From NCBI GenBank assembly GCA_964647255.1, contig CAZYGI010000015.1, positions 1-64,000 on the forward strand: a DNA stretch of 64,000 nt, given 5' to 3'. The position numbers and the translations under genes were made by a program. This stretch comes from CAWJEL01 sp964647255 (GTDB taxonomy: Bacteria; Chloroflexota; Anaerolineae; CG2-30-64-16). Positions within the stretch are counted from its first letter, which is position 1. Every line of letters starts with the position of its first letter. This document shows positions 53,605 through 62,282 of this stretch, piece after piece. Below the pieces are notes generated by a model. The model did no database searches. It was given only the letters and a program-made list of their open reading frames with translations, and was not told where the DNA came from.

Positions 53605-54936
53605 ATGTTTGAGAACCTGCAGACCAAACTGAACGCCGTTTTCGACAAGCTCGCGTCCCGCGGTCGCCTGACCGAACAGGACGTGGATGTCGCGCTGCGC
53701 GAGGTGCGCCTGGCGCTGCTCGAAGCGGACGTGAACTTCAAGGTGGTCAAACAGTTGGTGGCCCGCGTCCGGGAGCGCGCCATCGGCGCCGAGGTGATGA
53801 AGAGCCTTACGCCGGCCCAGCAGGTCGTGAAGATCGTTCACGAGGAGCTGCTGGCGACTCTGGGTGAGCCGTCGAAGCTTGACCTTTCGGGCCCTGCACC
53901 GCATGTGGTGATGTTGGTTGGCCTGCAAGGGTCTGGCAATACCACGACCGCGGCCAAGCTGGCGCTCTCTGTGCGCACGAGCGGCCGCCGCAGCCTCATG
54001 GTTGCCGCCGACACCTATCGCCCGGCCGCCGTGACCCAGCTGGAAGTGCTCGGCAAGCAGTTGGACATCGCGGTGCACAGCGAAGGCACCACGGTTACGC
54101 CGCCGGAGATCGTCCGCCATGCGGTGCAGCGCGGCCGCGAGGGCGCCTACGACGTTGTCATTTTGGACACCGCGGGCCGGCTCCAGATCAGCGAAGAGAT
54201 GATGGGGGAGCTGGAGCAGATCAAAGCCATTGCTAAGCCCCAGGAGATCTTGCTGGTGGCAGATGCGATGACTGGCCAGGAGGCGGTGAACGTTGCTAAG
54301 GGCTTCCATGAGCGGGTGGCCGTCACCGGGCTGATTCTCACCAAGGTGGACGGCGACGCCCGCGGCGGCGCGGCAATCTCCATGCGCGAGGTCACCGGCG
54401 TCCCGATCAAGTATCTCTGCGTCGGCGAGAAGACCGACGCCATCGAGCCGTTCCACCCCGACCGTCTGGCCTCCCGCATCCTGGGCATGGGCGATATGCT
54501 CAGCCTCATCGAGAAGGCCGGCGAGAATGTGGATCAGGTCGAGGCCGCGAAGATGGGCAAGCGGCTGGTTAAGGGCGAGTTCGACCTGGAGGATTTCCTG
54601 AAGCAGCTTCAGCAGCTCAAGAAGATGGGGCCGTTGACGTCGCTGCTCGAGATGATCCCCGGCATGAACAAGCTGACCCAGGAGCTTTCGCCGGATGTCA
54701 CCGACAAACAGATGCGCCGCATCGAGGCGATTATCAACTCGATGACGGTCGAGGAGCGCCGCGATCCCAAGCTGCTGAATGGCAGCCGCAAACGTCGTAT
54801 CTCGCGCGGTTCCGGCGTGCCGGTGATGGAGATCAACGACCTGCTGAATGAGTTCCGCCAGATGCAGCGCATGATGAAGCAGATGAGCTCCGGCGATCGG
54901 GGCCTGCGCGGCGCCCTGGGCGGCCTATTCCGTTGA
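53605..54936 (+). CDS. ffh: Signal recognition particle protein Ffh
   Basis: The 443-aa GTPase binds signal sequences of nascent membrane proteins with SRP RNA and delivers them to FtsY. The N domain, the G domain with 'ADTYRPAAVTQLEVLG', 'VILDTAGRLQ' and 'LTKVDGDARGG', and the Met-rich M domain ('MIPGMNKL', 'GSRKRRISRGSG', 'MQRMMKQM') are complete. The P-loop reads GLQGSGNTTT: the invariant Lys is Asn at residue 112 (AAT, 53938-53940). This would abolish normal GTP hydrolysis, so it is either a base error or a striking mutation. There is no clear RBS, but the start matches the family. rpsP, khpA and rimM follow. Confidence 0.95.
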   Translation: MFENLQTKLNAVFDKLASRGRLTEQDVDVALREVRLALLEADVNFKVVKQLVARVRERAIGAEVMKSLTPAQQVVKIVHEELLATLGEPSKLDLSGPAPHVVMLVGLQGSGNTTTAAKLALSVRTSGRRSLMVAADTYRPAAVTQLEVLGKQLDIAVHSEGTTVTPPEIVRHAVQRGREGAYDVVILDTAGRLQISEEMMGELEQIKAIAKPQEILLVADAMTGQEAVNVAKGFHERVAVTGLILTKVDGDARGGAAISMREVTGVPIKYLCVGEKTDAIEPFHPDRLASRILGMGDMLSLIEKAGENVDQVEAAKMGKRLVKGEFDLEDFLKQLQQLKKMGPLTSLLEMIPGMNKLTQELSPDVTDKQMRRIEAIINSMTVEERRDPKLLNGSRKRRISRGSGVPVMEINDLLNEFRQMQRMMKQMSSGDRGLRGALGGLFR

Positions 54937-55011
54937 TAACCCTGCCGGACCTCCGGTGGGTTTACAAGCATTCGGGACCCTCAGCGTCCCATACATCAAA
55001 GGAGACACAGA

Positions 55012-55260
55012 ATGGTACGTATTCGTCTGCGCCGGCAAGGCGCGATTCGGCAGCCGACTTACCGGGTGGTGGTGGCCGACCAACACGTGGCGCGCGATGG
55101 CCGGATCATCGAGAACATCGGCTTTTACAACCCGCGCACCGAACCGGAGACCATCCAGATTGACGCTGCGCGTGCGAGCTACTGGCTCGGGCAGGGCGCC
55201 CAGCCCAGTGAAACTGTTGCCCGGCTGCTGAAGGCATCCGGCATCGCGAAGGCAGCGTGA
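55012..55260 (+). CDS. rpsP: 30S ribosomal protein S16
   Basis: The 82-aa protein is a standard S16 ('MVRIRLRRQGAIRQPTYRVV', 'IENIGFYNP', 'YWLGQGAQPSETVARLL') of usual length, needed for 30S subunit assembly. AAAGGAG is about 8 nt before the ATG. It lies 75 bp after ffh and 37 bp before khpA in the conserved ffh-rpsP-khpA-rimM order. Confidence 0.97.
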   Translation: MVRIRLRRQGAIRQPTYRVVVADQHVARDGRIIENIGFYNPRTEPETIQIDAARASYWLGQGAQPSETVARLLKASGIAKAA

Positions 55261-55297
55261 TCCGCTGCGTCCCGCGTTGGGAAAGCGGAGGCTGACC

Positions 55298-55525
55298 GTG
55301 AAAGAAAAAGAACTGATCGAGTACGTCACCCGGCTGCTGGTGGATCAGCCGGATAAGGTCACCGTCAAGGAGACGCACGGCGCCAATGTCACCGTGCTGG
55401 AACTCCACGTGGACCGCGAGGACATGGGACGCGTGATCGGCAAGGATGGCCGCGTGGCGAACGCGCTGCGGACGCTGCTCCGGGTCGTCTCACAAGAACG
55501 TCGGGTGGTGTTGGAGATCGTGTAG
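55298..55525 (+). CDS. khpA: KH-domain RNA-binding protein KhpA (YlqC)
   Basis: The 75-aa protein is a lone type II KH domain with the GxxG loop in 'GRVIGKDGRVANALRTLL'. KhpA binds RNA, often with KhpB, and affects cell division and elongation in some bacteria. The start is GTG 55298, chosen because GGAGG stands 6 nt upstream; a TTG seven codons earlier is possible. A pair of hairpins follows before rimM. Confidence 0.92.
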   Translation: MKEKELIEYVTRLLVDQPDKVTVKETHGANVTVLELHVDREDMGRVIGKDGRVANALRTLLRVVSQERRVVLEIV

Positions 55526-55550
55526 TCACTGACGTCTCCGACGCCGATCA

Positions 55551-55622
55551 CCGGGCGGAACGTTTCCGCCCGGTGCGCAAATGAGAGCCCGTTTTCGACT
55601 CCCGGAAACGGGCTTCTGTTTT
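55551..55622 (+). terminator. Two hairpins between khpA and rimM, the second an intrinsic terminator
   Basis: The first hairpin has a perfect 10-bp stem (CCGGGCGGAA at 55551-55560 with TTCCGCCCGG at 55564-55573) and a 3-nt loop. The second has a 9-bp stem (AGCCCGTTT at 55586-55594 with AAACGGGCT at 55606-55614) followed by TCTGTTTT. The second should end much of the ffh-rpsP-khpA transcript, reducing rimM expression or making it read-through dependent. Confidence 0.75.
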
Positions 55623-55648
55623 ATCCGCTTCAGAAAAGGAATGTAGCC

Positions 55649-56197
55649 ATGCCAACCGCCCCGAAAATGCCCCCCAGCTTCCTTGCCATCGGCCGCATCA
55701 CCTCGCCGCACGGCATCCGCGGCGAGGTGAAGGTCGAGATCATGACCGATTTCCCGGACCGCTTCAAGCCCGGCGCGCGCGCCTACTTGGGCGCAGGCAC
55801 GGACGACCCGGAGGCCCGGCCGGTGGTCATCCTGTCGTCTCGGCAGCACAAGGAGATGATGCTGGTGAGGCTCGACGTGACCCCGGATCGCAACGCTGCG
55901 GAACTGCTGCGCGAGCGATACCTGCTGATTCCTGAGGCCGACGCGATGCAGTTGGGCGAACACGAGAACTACCTTCACGATTTGATCGGCCTGAAGGTCG
56001 AGACCGGGGACGGTGAGTCGCTCGGTGAGCTATGCGAAGTTCTCTTCACCAAGGCCAACGATGTCTACGTCGTTCGGGGGGAGCAGGGTGAGCTGCTGCT
56101 GCCCGCCTTGCGCGATGTGGTGCTGCGCGTTGATCTGGCCGCGCGTACGATGATCGTGGCCGTGCCCGCCGGTTTGCGCGGCGACCCGTCCCTGTGA
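55649..56197 (+). CDS. rimM: 16S rRNA processing protein RimM
   Basis: The 182-aa protein has the RimM N-terminal domain ('FLAIGRITSPHGIRGEVKVEIMTDFPDRF') and the C-terminal PRC barrel ('LHDLIGLKVETGDGESLGELCEVL', 'LLPALRDVVLRVDLAARTMIV'). RimM binds S19 and helps mature the 30S head. AAGGA lies about 9 nt before the ATG. The usual partner trmD does not follow; dprA follows behind its own promoter. Confidence 0.95.
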   Translation: MPTAPKMPPSFLAIGRITSPHGIRGEVKVEIMTDFPDRFKPGARAYLGAGTDDPEARPVVILSSRQHKEMMLVRLDVTPDRNAAELLRERYLLIPEADAMQLGEHENYLHDLIGLKVETGDGESLGELCEVLFTKANDVYVVRGEQGELLLPALRDVVLRVDLAARTMIVAVPAGLRGDPSL

Positions 56198-56233
56198 TCA
56201 TTTCTTCCGTTTTCGGGCGACTGCGCATTTTCC

Positions 56234-56262
56234 TTGACAAATCATAGGCCATCGAGTATGCT
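56234..56262 (+). promoter_or_regulatory. Promoter for dprA
   Basis: A consensus TTGACA (56234-56239) and TATGCT (56257-56262) are separated by 17 bp. Transcription would begin near 56269, about 34 nt upstream of the dprA ATG, and could carry manC, topA, xer and the M24 peptidase gene. Confidence 0.75.
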
Positions 56263-56302
56263 CTCGCCGGGTGAGAGCACCTCTTTTGCGTCAAGGTGAC
56301 GG

Positions 56303-57421
56303 ATGGATCCGCTGGCCTTTTGGATCGGTTTCAACAAGGTTCGTGGCATCGGCCCCGCTCGGTTGCGCGCCCTGCTGGATGCCTTCGGCACGATTGAGGC
56401 GGCCTGGAGTGCGCCCGCAGATGCCTTGCGGGAGACCGGCCTTGATCGGCGCTCCCTCGCCAATCTGCTTGACGTCCGCGCCAGCCTGGATCTGGCGGCT
56501 GAGCTTGCTCTGCTTGAAGCAAAGCATGTGGACGTCCTGACCTGGGAGGATCCGCGCTACCCTGAGCGCCTCCGGGCGATCTATGATCCGCCGCCGGTCC
56601 TCTACGTGCGCGGTGAGTTGCGCGCCGTGGACGATTGGGCGGTGGGCATGGTCGGCACCCGCCATGCGTCCACCTACGGCAAGGAGGCCGCGCGGCTGCT
56701 GGCAGCCGATCTGGCGCGTGCCGGGGTCACGATCATCAGCGGGTTGGCGCGCGGCATTGACACCCAGGCCCACCGGGCGGCGCTGGAGGCCGGCGGCCGC
56801 ACGATCGCGGTGCTGGGGTCGGGGGTGGATATCATCTACCCCTGGGAAAACTTGAACTTGGCGCAGGAGATTATCGAGCACGGCGCGCTCATCAGCGAGT
56901 ATGCGCTGGGCGTCCAACCCGAGGCCAACAACTTCCCGCCGCGCAACCGCATCATCAGTGGGCTCAGCCGGGGCATCATCGTCGTGGAGGCGGGCGAGCA
57001 GAGCGGCGCGCTGATCACGGCTGACTTCGCCGCCGACCAGGGCCGCGATGTCTTTGCCGTGCCGGGCAGCATCTTTCAGCGCGGCAGCGTGGGCACCAAC
57101 AAGCTGATCCGGGATGGGGCGCAGCCGGTCACCTCGGCAAACGACGTACTGGAGGCGTTGAACCTGACCGCGGTGCCGCAGCAGGCCGAAGCGCAGATGC
57201 TTTTCCCGACTGATGCTACGGAGGCGCTCCTGTTGGAGCAGTTGGCCGATGATCCCGCGCACGTGGACGAGGTCAGTCGCGCCACCGGGCTGCCCATTGA
57301 AACGGTGACGGGCACCTTTGCCTTGATGGAGCTCAAGGGCCTGGTGCGCCATGCCGGCGGCATGACCTATGTGCGGGCGCGCGAGCGGGGGCCTGAGTAC
57401 CAGGTGACACCCGAACAGTAG
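56303..57421 (+). CDS. dprA: DNA-processing protein DprA
   Basis: The 372-aa protein has an N-terminal SAM/HhH-like region ('VRGIGPARLRALLDAFG'), the Rossmann core with 'AVGMVGTRHASTYGKEAA', 'SGLARGIDTQAHRAAL', 'LGSGVDIIYPWENLNL', 'EYALGVQPEANNFPPRNRIISGL' and 'EAGEQSGALITADFA', and a C-terminal winged helix (DML1-like). DprA loads RecA on incoming single-stranded DNA during transformation. AAGGTG precedes the ATG. No other competence genes are visible here. Confidence 0.96.
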   Translation: MDPLAFWIGFNKVRGIGPARLRALLDAFGTIEAAWSAPADALRETGLDRRSLANLLDVRASLDLAAELALLEAKHVDVLTWEDPRYPERLRAIYDPPPVLYVRGELRAVDDWAVGMVGTRHASTYGKEAARLLAADLARAGVTIISGLARGIDTQAHRAALEAGGRTIAVLGSGVDIIYPWENLNLAQEIIEHGALISEYALGVQPEANNFPPRNRIISGLSRGIIVVEAGEQSGALITADFAADQGRDVFAVPGSIFQRGSVGTNKLIRDGAQPVTSANDVLEALNLTAVPQQAEAQMLFPTDATEALLLEQLADDPAHVDEVSRATGLPIETVTGTFALMELKGLVRHAGGMTYVRARERGPEYQVTPEQ

Positions 57422-57434
57422 CGGAGGATGCTGA

Positions 57435-58505
57435 ATGCTGTACGCAGTGATTATGGCCGGCGGCTCCGGCACGCGGCTGTGGCCGCTGAGCCGCAAACGC
57501 ACGCCTAAACAAGCGCTGAGGCTGATCGGCGAGCGCACCATGTTCCAGCATGCGGTGGATCGCTTAGCGCCGCTGTTCACGCCCGACCGCATCTTCGTGG
57601 TGACGAATGCGCAGATGGCCGCAGCGCTGCGGCCGCAGACGCCTGAGCTCCCCGCGGAGAACTTCATCCTGGAGCCCGCGCCGCGCGACTCGGCGCCGGC
57701 CGCCGGGTTGGCGGCCATGGTTTTGCTCCAGCGTGATCCCGATGCGACGATGGTCATTCTGACGGCGGATCACTACATCAGCGACACCGAGCAGTTTCGG
57801 CAGGTGCTGTCCGCGGCCGAACTGGTGGCGGGCGACGGCGCCATCGTCACGCTGGGCATTACGCCGACGTATCCCTCGACCGGGTTCGGCTATATCCGTC
57901 TCGGTGAGGGCCAGCACATCGTGGATGGGTTCCGGGTGTATCGGTCCGGCGGTTTCAAGGAGAAACCTGATTTCGCCGCCGCGCAGCGCTTTCTGGAAGA
58001 TGGGCATTATGCCTGGAACAGCGGCATGTTTATCTGGCGGGCCGACCGACTGCTGGCCGAGTTCAGCGCCCAGATGCCTGAATCGCACGCGGCGCTGGTG
58101 CGGATCGGCGCCGCGCTGGGGACGCCTGCGGCCGCTGCGGTCCTGGCCGAGGCGTGGCCGGAGATGCGCAAGGTCTCCATTGACTTCGGCATCATGGAGC
58201 ATGCGGAACGGGTCTCCGTGATCCCGGTGGACATCGGTTGGAGCGATATCGGGAGCTGGGGCGCGCTGCTCGATGTGCTGCCCGGCGACACGGCCGGCAA
58301 CGTCACCGAAGCCTCGGCCGTCATGGTGGACACCCAGGGGTGTTATGTGCGCGGTGGCGGCCGTCTGATCGCAACGATCGGCCTGCGCGATATGGTCATC
58401 GTGGATACCCCCGATGCCTTGTTGGTTTGCCCGCGCGCTCGCGCGGAGGACATGAAGGAGTTGGTGAACCGTCTCGCGGCTGAAGGCAAAGTCGAGTATC
58501 TGTGA
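57435..58505 (+). CDS. manC: Mannose-1-phosphate guanylyltransferase
   Basis: The 356-aa enzyme makes GDP-mannose from GTP and mannose-1-phosphate for glycan synthesis. It begins with the nucleotidyltransferase motif 'MAGGSGTRLWPLSRKRTPKQ' and has 'LTADHYI', 'FGYIRLGE', 'GGFKEKPDF', 'WNSGMFIWRAD', 'SIDFGIMEH' and 'IGWSDIGSW'. The length indicates the monofunctional form without a C-terminal isomerase cupin. GGAGG is 7 nt upstream. It lies 13 bp after dprA. Confidence 0.94.
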   Translation: MLYAVIMAGGSGTRLWPLSRKRTPKQALRLIGERTMFQHAVDRLAPLFTPDRIFVVTNAQMAAALRPQTPELPAENFILEPAPRDSAPAAGLAAMVLLQRDPDATMVILTADHYISDTEQFRQVLSAAELVAGDGAIVTLGITPTYPSTGFGYIRLGEGQHIVDGFRVYRSGGFKEKPDFAAAQRFLEDGHYAWNSGMFIWRADRLLAEFSAQMPESHAALVRIGAALGTPAAAAVLAEAWPEMRKVSIDFGIMEHAERVSVIPVDIGWSDIGSWGALLDVLPGDTAGNVTEASAVMVDTQGCYVRGGGRLIATIGLRDMVIVDTPDALLVCPRARAEDMKELVNRLAAEGKVEYL

Positions 58506-58524
58506 TCGGATCACCAAAGGTCGT

Positions 58525-61323
58525 ATGGCTGAGAATCTCTTGACTGCTTACTGTGTCCGTTGTCGGACGATGCGTCCGATGCGGGACGCACACCCTGTTT
58601 GGCTTGCTAACGGCCGCGCGGCCGCGCGCGGCCTCTGTCCTGAATGCGGGGCCACACTGATGAAGCTCGGCGCGACCGCCGAGCATGATTCGCTCCCCAA
58701 GCCGGTGCTGTCTGAGGCCGAGGCGAAGGTTAAGGCCGAGGCCAGGACCAAGGCGAAGGCTGCGGCCAAAGCCGGGCCGGCTCCTGCCGATGTCTCGGCG
58801 CCCCTCACCGCACCGGTGTCTGCGTACTGCCTCACATGCAAGACGTCGCGGCCACTGGCCCAGGGCCGGGCCATCTTCATGGCAAATGCACGGCCCGCTG
58901 CCGAGGGCGTCTGCCCGGAGTGCGGCACGCGACTGTTCAAGATCGGAGCGACCCCGGATCATGTCGGGCTGCCGCAGCCGGTAGCCGAGGGCAAGGCCAA
59001 GGTTAAGGCTGAGGTCAAGGCCGAGACGAAGGTTGTGGGCAAGGCGAAGCCCGGCGCCAAGGGTCGTGACGCGGGCGAGGCTCCCGTCAGGTCGCACAGC
59101 TTTCACTCGACGCCCGGCGCCAAGCTGGTGATCGTCGAGTCGCCCGCGAAGGCGCGCACCGTGGGCCGCTTCCTCGGCCGCGGATACGACGTGAAGGCCT
59201 CGGTCGGCCACGTGCGCGATCTGCTGCGCTCGCAGCTTTCGGTGGATATCGAACACGGCTTTGCTCCGAAATATCGGGTGCCGGATGATAAGAAGGAGAT
59301 CGTCAAGAACCTGAAAGCCGCGGCCGCCACGGCGAGTGAGGTCTATCTCGCCACCGACCCGGACCGCGAGGGCGAGGCGATCGCCTGGCATCTGATGGAG
59401 GCGGCCGGCATCGCGCCCGAGCGCGCCCGCCGCGTGGTCTTTCATGAGATCACGAACAATGCCATCACTGAGGCCTTCAGCCACAGTCGGGATATTGACA
59501 TGCGGCTCGTGGATGCTCAGCAGGCGCGCCGCATCCTCGACCGCCTGGTCGGCTACCAGGTCAGCCCGCTGCTGTGGGAGCGCGTCAAAGGCCGGCTTTC
59601 GGCGGGCCGCGTGCAGTCCGTGGCGTTGCGCTTGATCGTCGAGCGTGAGCGGGAGGTCACGGCCTTTGTTCCGGTAGAGTATTGGTCGCTGGACGCCGAG
59701 TTGGCGCAGCAGACCACGCGCGGCCAGGCGATGCGGCCGAGCTTCCTGGCGCGGCTGGTGCGCATCCGCAAGGCGGAGGTGGACCTCCGGAATCGCGCCG
59801 ACGCCGAAGCGGTCGTGGCCGATCTGGCCGGGGCGGCGTACTTGGTCGCGGCGGTGAAGCGCGGCGAGCGCCGGCGCAGGCCGAATCCGCCGTTCACCAC
59901 CAGCACGATGCAGCAGGACGCGGCCGCGAAGTTGGGCCTGACGGCCGCGCGAACGATGCGGCTGGCGCAGGATCTCTACGAGGGGATAGACACCGGCGAG
60001 GGCGGCGCGGTGGGCCTGATCACCTATATGCGCACCGACAGCGTCAACATCGCTAAGGAGGCCCAGGTCGAGGCGCGCGCCCTGATCGCCGAGCAGTTCG
60101 GCCCCGAGTATGTGCCGCCCGAGCCGAACGTGTATCGGGTGCGTGCCAAGAACGCCCAGGAGGCGCACGAGGCGATCCGTCCGACCTCGGTCTATCGCAG
60201 CCCGGCCTCGCTGCGCGGCAAGCTGTCACCGGAGCAGTTCCGTCTCTACGAGTTGATCTGGCAGCGTTTCGTCGCCAGCCAGATGACCGCAGCGGTGTAC
60301 GATACCCTGACGGTGGACGTGGAGGCCGGCAAGCCGGCCGAAGTGGAGCGCCCCTATCTCTTCCGCGCCAGCGGCTCAACGGTGCGCTTCCCTGGCTTCC
60401 TGGCCGTTTATGCGGGCGGCGCGTCGGGTCCGGCCGAGGAGGGAGCGGGCAAGGCCGCGGGCGAAGACGATGGCGCGTCCGGCAAGGGGAACGGCGGCGA
60501 AAACAGCAGCGCCGCGTGGGAGAACGGGGACGCAGCCGCGCCGACCACGCCGATGTTGGCGCTGTTGGCGAAGGGCGAACCCCTCGATCTGTTGCGCCTG
60601 CTGCCGGAGCAGCATTTCACCCAGCCGCCGCCGCGCTACACCGAAGCGTCGCTGGTCAAGGCGCTTGAAGAGTACGGGATCGGCCGGCCCAGCACGTATG
60701 CCGCCATCATCTCGACGATCCTTGAGCGGGGCTACGTCGAGCGCAAGGACAAGAAACTCACCCCGACCGACCTGGGCTTCACCGTCAACGACCTGCTGGT
60801 GAAATACTTCGATCGCGTCTTCAACGTCGGTTTTACGGCCGGCATGGAGGAGCACCTGGACGCCATCTCGCGCGGCGAGGAGGCGATGACGCCGGTCCTG
60901 GGCGACTTTTACGCTTTCTTCGCGCCGCAACTGGCGGAAGCCGAGCGCAGCATGGAGAAGGTCTCGCTTGCGCCGGAGCAGATCGGCGAGCCATGCCCCG
61001 ACTGCGGGGGGGATCTGGTGCTAAAGCTGGGTCGGTTCGGCAAGTTCATCGGCTGCGCCAACTATCCGGCGTGCCGTTACACCCGGCCGTTGGCGAACAA
61101 GATCGGCGTGCCCTGTCCGAAGGATGGCGGCCAGTTGTTGGAGCGCCGCAGCAAGCGCGGCCGGGTCTTCTACGGGTGCGCTAACTACCCGAACTGCGAT
61201 TTTACGTCTTGGAAGCGACCGTTGTCGCAGCCCTGCCCGCACTGCCAGGGGCTGATGGTGGCTGCTGCCAAGGACGTCGCCGAGTGCACGGTCTGTGGGC
61301 GGCGGACCAAGTCCACAGAGTAG
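58525..61323 (+). CDS. topA: DNA topoisomerase I with two extra N-terminal zinc-ribbon domains
   Basis: The 932-aa type IA topoisomerase relaxes negative supercoils. Two homologous zinc ribbons precede the core: 'AYCVRCRTMRPM...CPECGATLMKLG' (about 8-50) and 'AYCLTCKTSRPL...CPECGTRLFKIG' (about 98-143). They resemble DUF5679 and are joined by Lys/Ala-rich linkers. The Toprim domain starts at about 195 ('KLVIVESPAKARTVGRFLG'); the catalytic Tyr is Y501 in 'GLITYMRTDS'. Three C-terminal zinc fingers close the protein (CPDCGG, CPKDGG, CPHCQG). A low-complexity acidic/Gly-rich insertion lies at about 632-672. AAAGG precedes the ATG. Confidence 0.95.
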   Translation: MAENLLTAYCVRCRTMRPMRDAHPVWLANGRAAARGLCPECGATLMKLGATAEHDSLPKPVLSEAEAKVKAEARTKAKAAAKAGPAPADVSAPLTAPVSAYCLTCKTSRPLAQGRAIFMANARPAAEGVCPECGTRLFKIGATPDHVGLPQPVAEGKAKVKAEVKAETKVVGKAKPGAKGRDAGEAPVRSHSFHSTPGAKLVIVESPAKARTVGRFLGRGYDVKASVGHVRDLLRSQLSVDIEHGFAPKYRVPDDKKEIVKNLKAAAATASEVYLATDPDREGEAIAWHLMEAAGIAPERARRVVFHEITNNAITEAFSHSRDIDMRLVDAQQARRILDRLVGYQVSPLLWERVKGRLSAGRVQSVALRLIVEREREVTAFVPVEYWSLDAELAQQTTRGQAMRPSFLARLVRIRKAEVDLRNRADAEAVVADLAGAAYLVAAVKRGERRRRPNPPFTTSTMQQDAAAKLGLTAARTMRLAQDLYEGIDTGEGGAVGLITYMRTDSVNIAKEAQVEARALIAEQFGPEYVPPEPNVYRVRAKNAQEAHEAIRPTSVYRSPASLRGKLSPEQFRLYELIWQRFVASQMTAAVYDTLTVDVEAGKPAEVERPYLFRASGSTVRFPGFLAVYAGGASGPAEEGAGKAAGEDDGASGKGNGGENSSAAWENGDAAAPTTPMLALLAKGEPLDLLRLLPEQHFTQPPPRYTEASLVKALEEYGIGRPSTYAAIISTILERGYVERKDKKLTPTDLGFTVNDLLVKYFDRVFNVGFTAGMEEHLDAISRGEEAMTPVLGDFYAFFAPQLAEAERSMEKVSLAPEQIGEPCPDCGGDLVLKLGRFGKFIGCANYPACRYTRPLANKIGVPCPKDGGQLLERRSKRGRVFYGCANYPNCDFTSWKRPLSQPCPHCQGLMVAAAKDVAECTVCGRRTKSTE

Positions 61324-61344
61324 CCCGGCAGCCAGGATCGCCTT

Positions 61345-62262
61345 GTGGAAGCCGACCTCGACCGGTACATCAAGCATTTGATCGCCGAAAAGAATGCGTC
61401 ACCGCACACGGTGAGCAACTATCGGCGCGAGATCGCGCAGTTCATGGGCTTTGCGCGCGAACACAGCGTGACGGCGTGGACCGACGTGACGCCGGCGCTC
61501 CTGCGCCAGTGGCTCGCAGCGCTGCATGCGGTCGGCTACGTCAAAGCAAGCGTGGTGCGCCGTATCTCAGAGTTGCGCGCCTTTTACGCCTATCTGCGCG
61601 TGATCGAACGCGTGCCGGCGAATCCGGTGCAGGCGATTTTGGCGCCGAAGCTGCCGCAGCGCCTGCCCCGGCCGCTGGCCCGTGAGGAGATTGACCGGCT
61701 GCTCGACGCGCCCGATCCCGCTACGCCGCAGGGACAGCGGGATCGGGCGATGTTGGAAATGCTCTACGCAGGAGGGCTGCGCGTCAGTGAGCTGCTTGGA
61801 CTGGATGTCGGCGATGTGGATCTGGCGCAGGGCCAGGTGCGCGTCCTGGGAAAAGGCGCTAAGGAGCGGATCGCACTGCTTGGTCAACCCGCAGTCCGTG
61901 CGCTGCGCACTTACCTGGAGGTCGGGCGGCCGCAGTTGCTGCCGGCCGAGCGCGGCGGCCGTTCGCCGCGGCGCGTGGACGCGCTATTCCTGAATCGTTT
62001 CGGGGCGCGCCTGTCCGTCAGCATGTTCACCCGGTCGGTGGGTGACTACGCGGCCGCAGCCGGTATCGAGCACCAGGTGACGCCGCACATGTTGCGCCAC
62101 AGCTTCGCCACGCATCTGCTCGACGGCGGCGCCGACCTCCGGGTCGTGCAGGAGTTGCTCGGCCATGAGCTGGCCGCAACAACACAGATTTACACCCAGG
62201 TCAGCCAGAACCAGCTCAGAGAGACCGTTTTGAAAGCCCATCCGCGGGCTCATAAATCATGA
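61345..62262 (+). CDS. xerC: Xer-type tyrosine recombinase
   Basis: The 305-aa protein has the SAM-like N-terminal DNA-binding domain (residues 1-90) and the catalytic domain with 'LYAGGLRVSELLGLDVGDV', 'GKGAKERIAL', 'HMLRHSFATHLLDGGADLRVVQELLGH' and the nucleophile Tyr in 'TTQIYTQVS', so the catalytic set is complete. Size and sequence fit XerC/XerD, which resolve chromosome dimers; C versus D cannot be told here. The start is GTG 61345 with AGGA upstream. Its position behind topA suggests a housekeeping role rather than a mobile-element integrase. Confidence 0.93.
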   Translation: MEADLDRYIKHLIAEKNASPHTVSNYRREIAQFMGFAREHSVTAWTDVTPALLRQWLAALHAVGYVKASVVRRISELRAFYAYLRVIERVPANPVQAILAPKLPQRLPRPLAREEIDRLLDAPDPATPQGQRDRAMLEMLYAGGLRVSELLGLDVGDVDLAQGQVRVLGKGAKERIALLGQPAVRALRTYLEVGRPQLLPAERGGRSPRRVDALFLNRFGARLSVSMFTRSVGDYAAAAGIEHQVTPHMLRHSFATHLLDGGADLRVVQELLGHELAATTQIYTQVSQNQLRETVLKAHPRAHKS

Positions 62263-62282
62263 AGAGCAAACACGAGGTGACA

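Noticed and set aside
61345..62262. Xer recombinase as the integrase of the tRNA-Lys island
   Set aside because: It lies 14 kb outside the interval, in an operon with topA, and has the size and motifs of housekeeping XerC/XerD.
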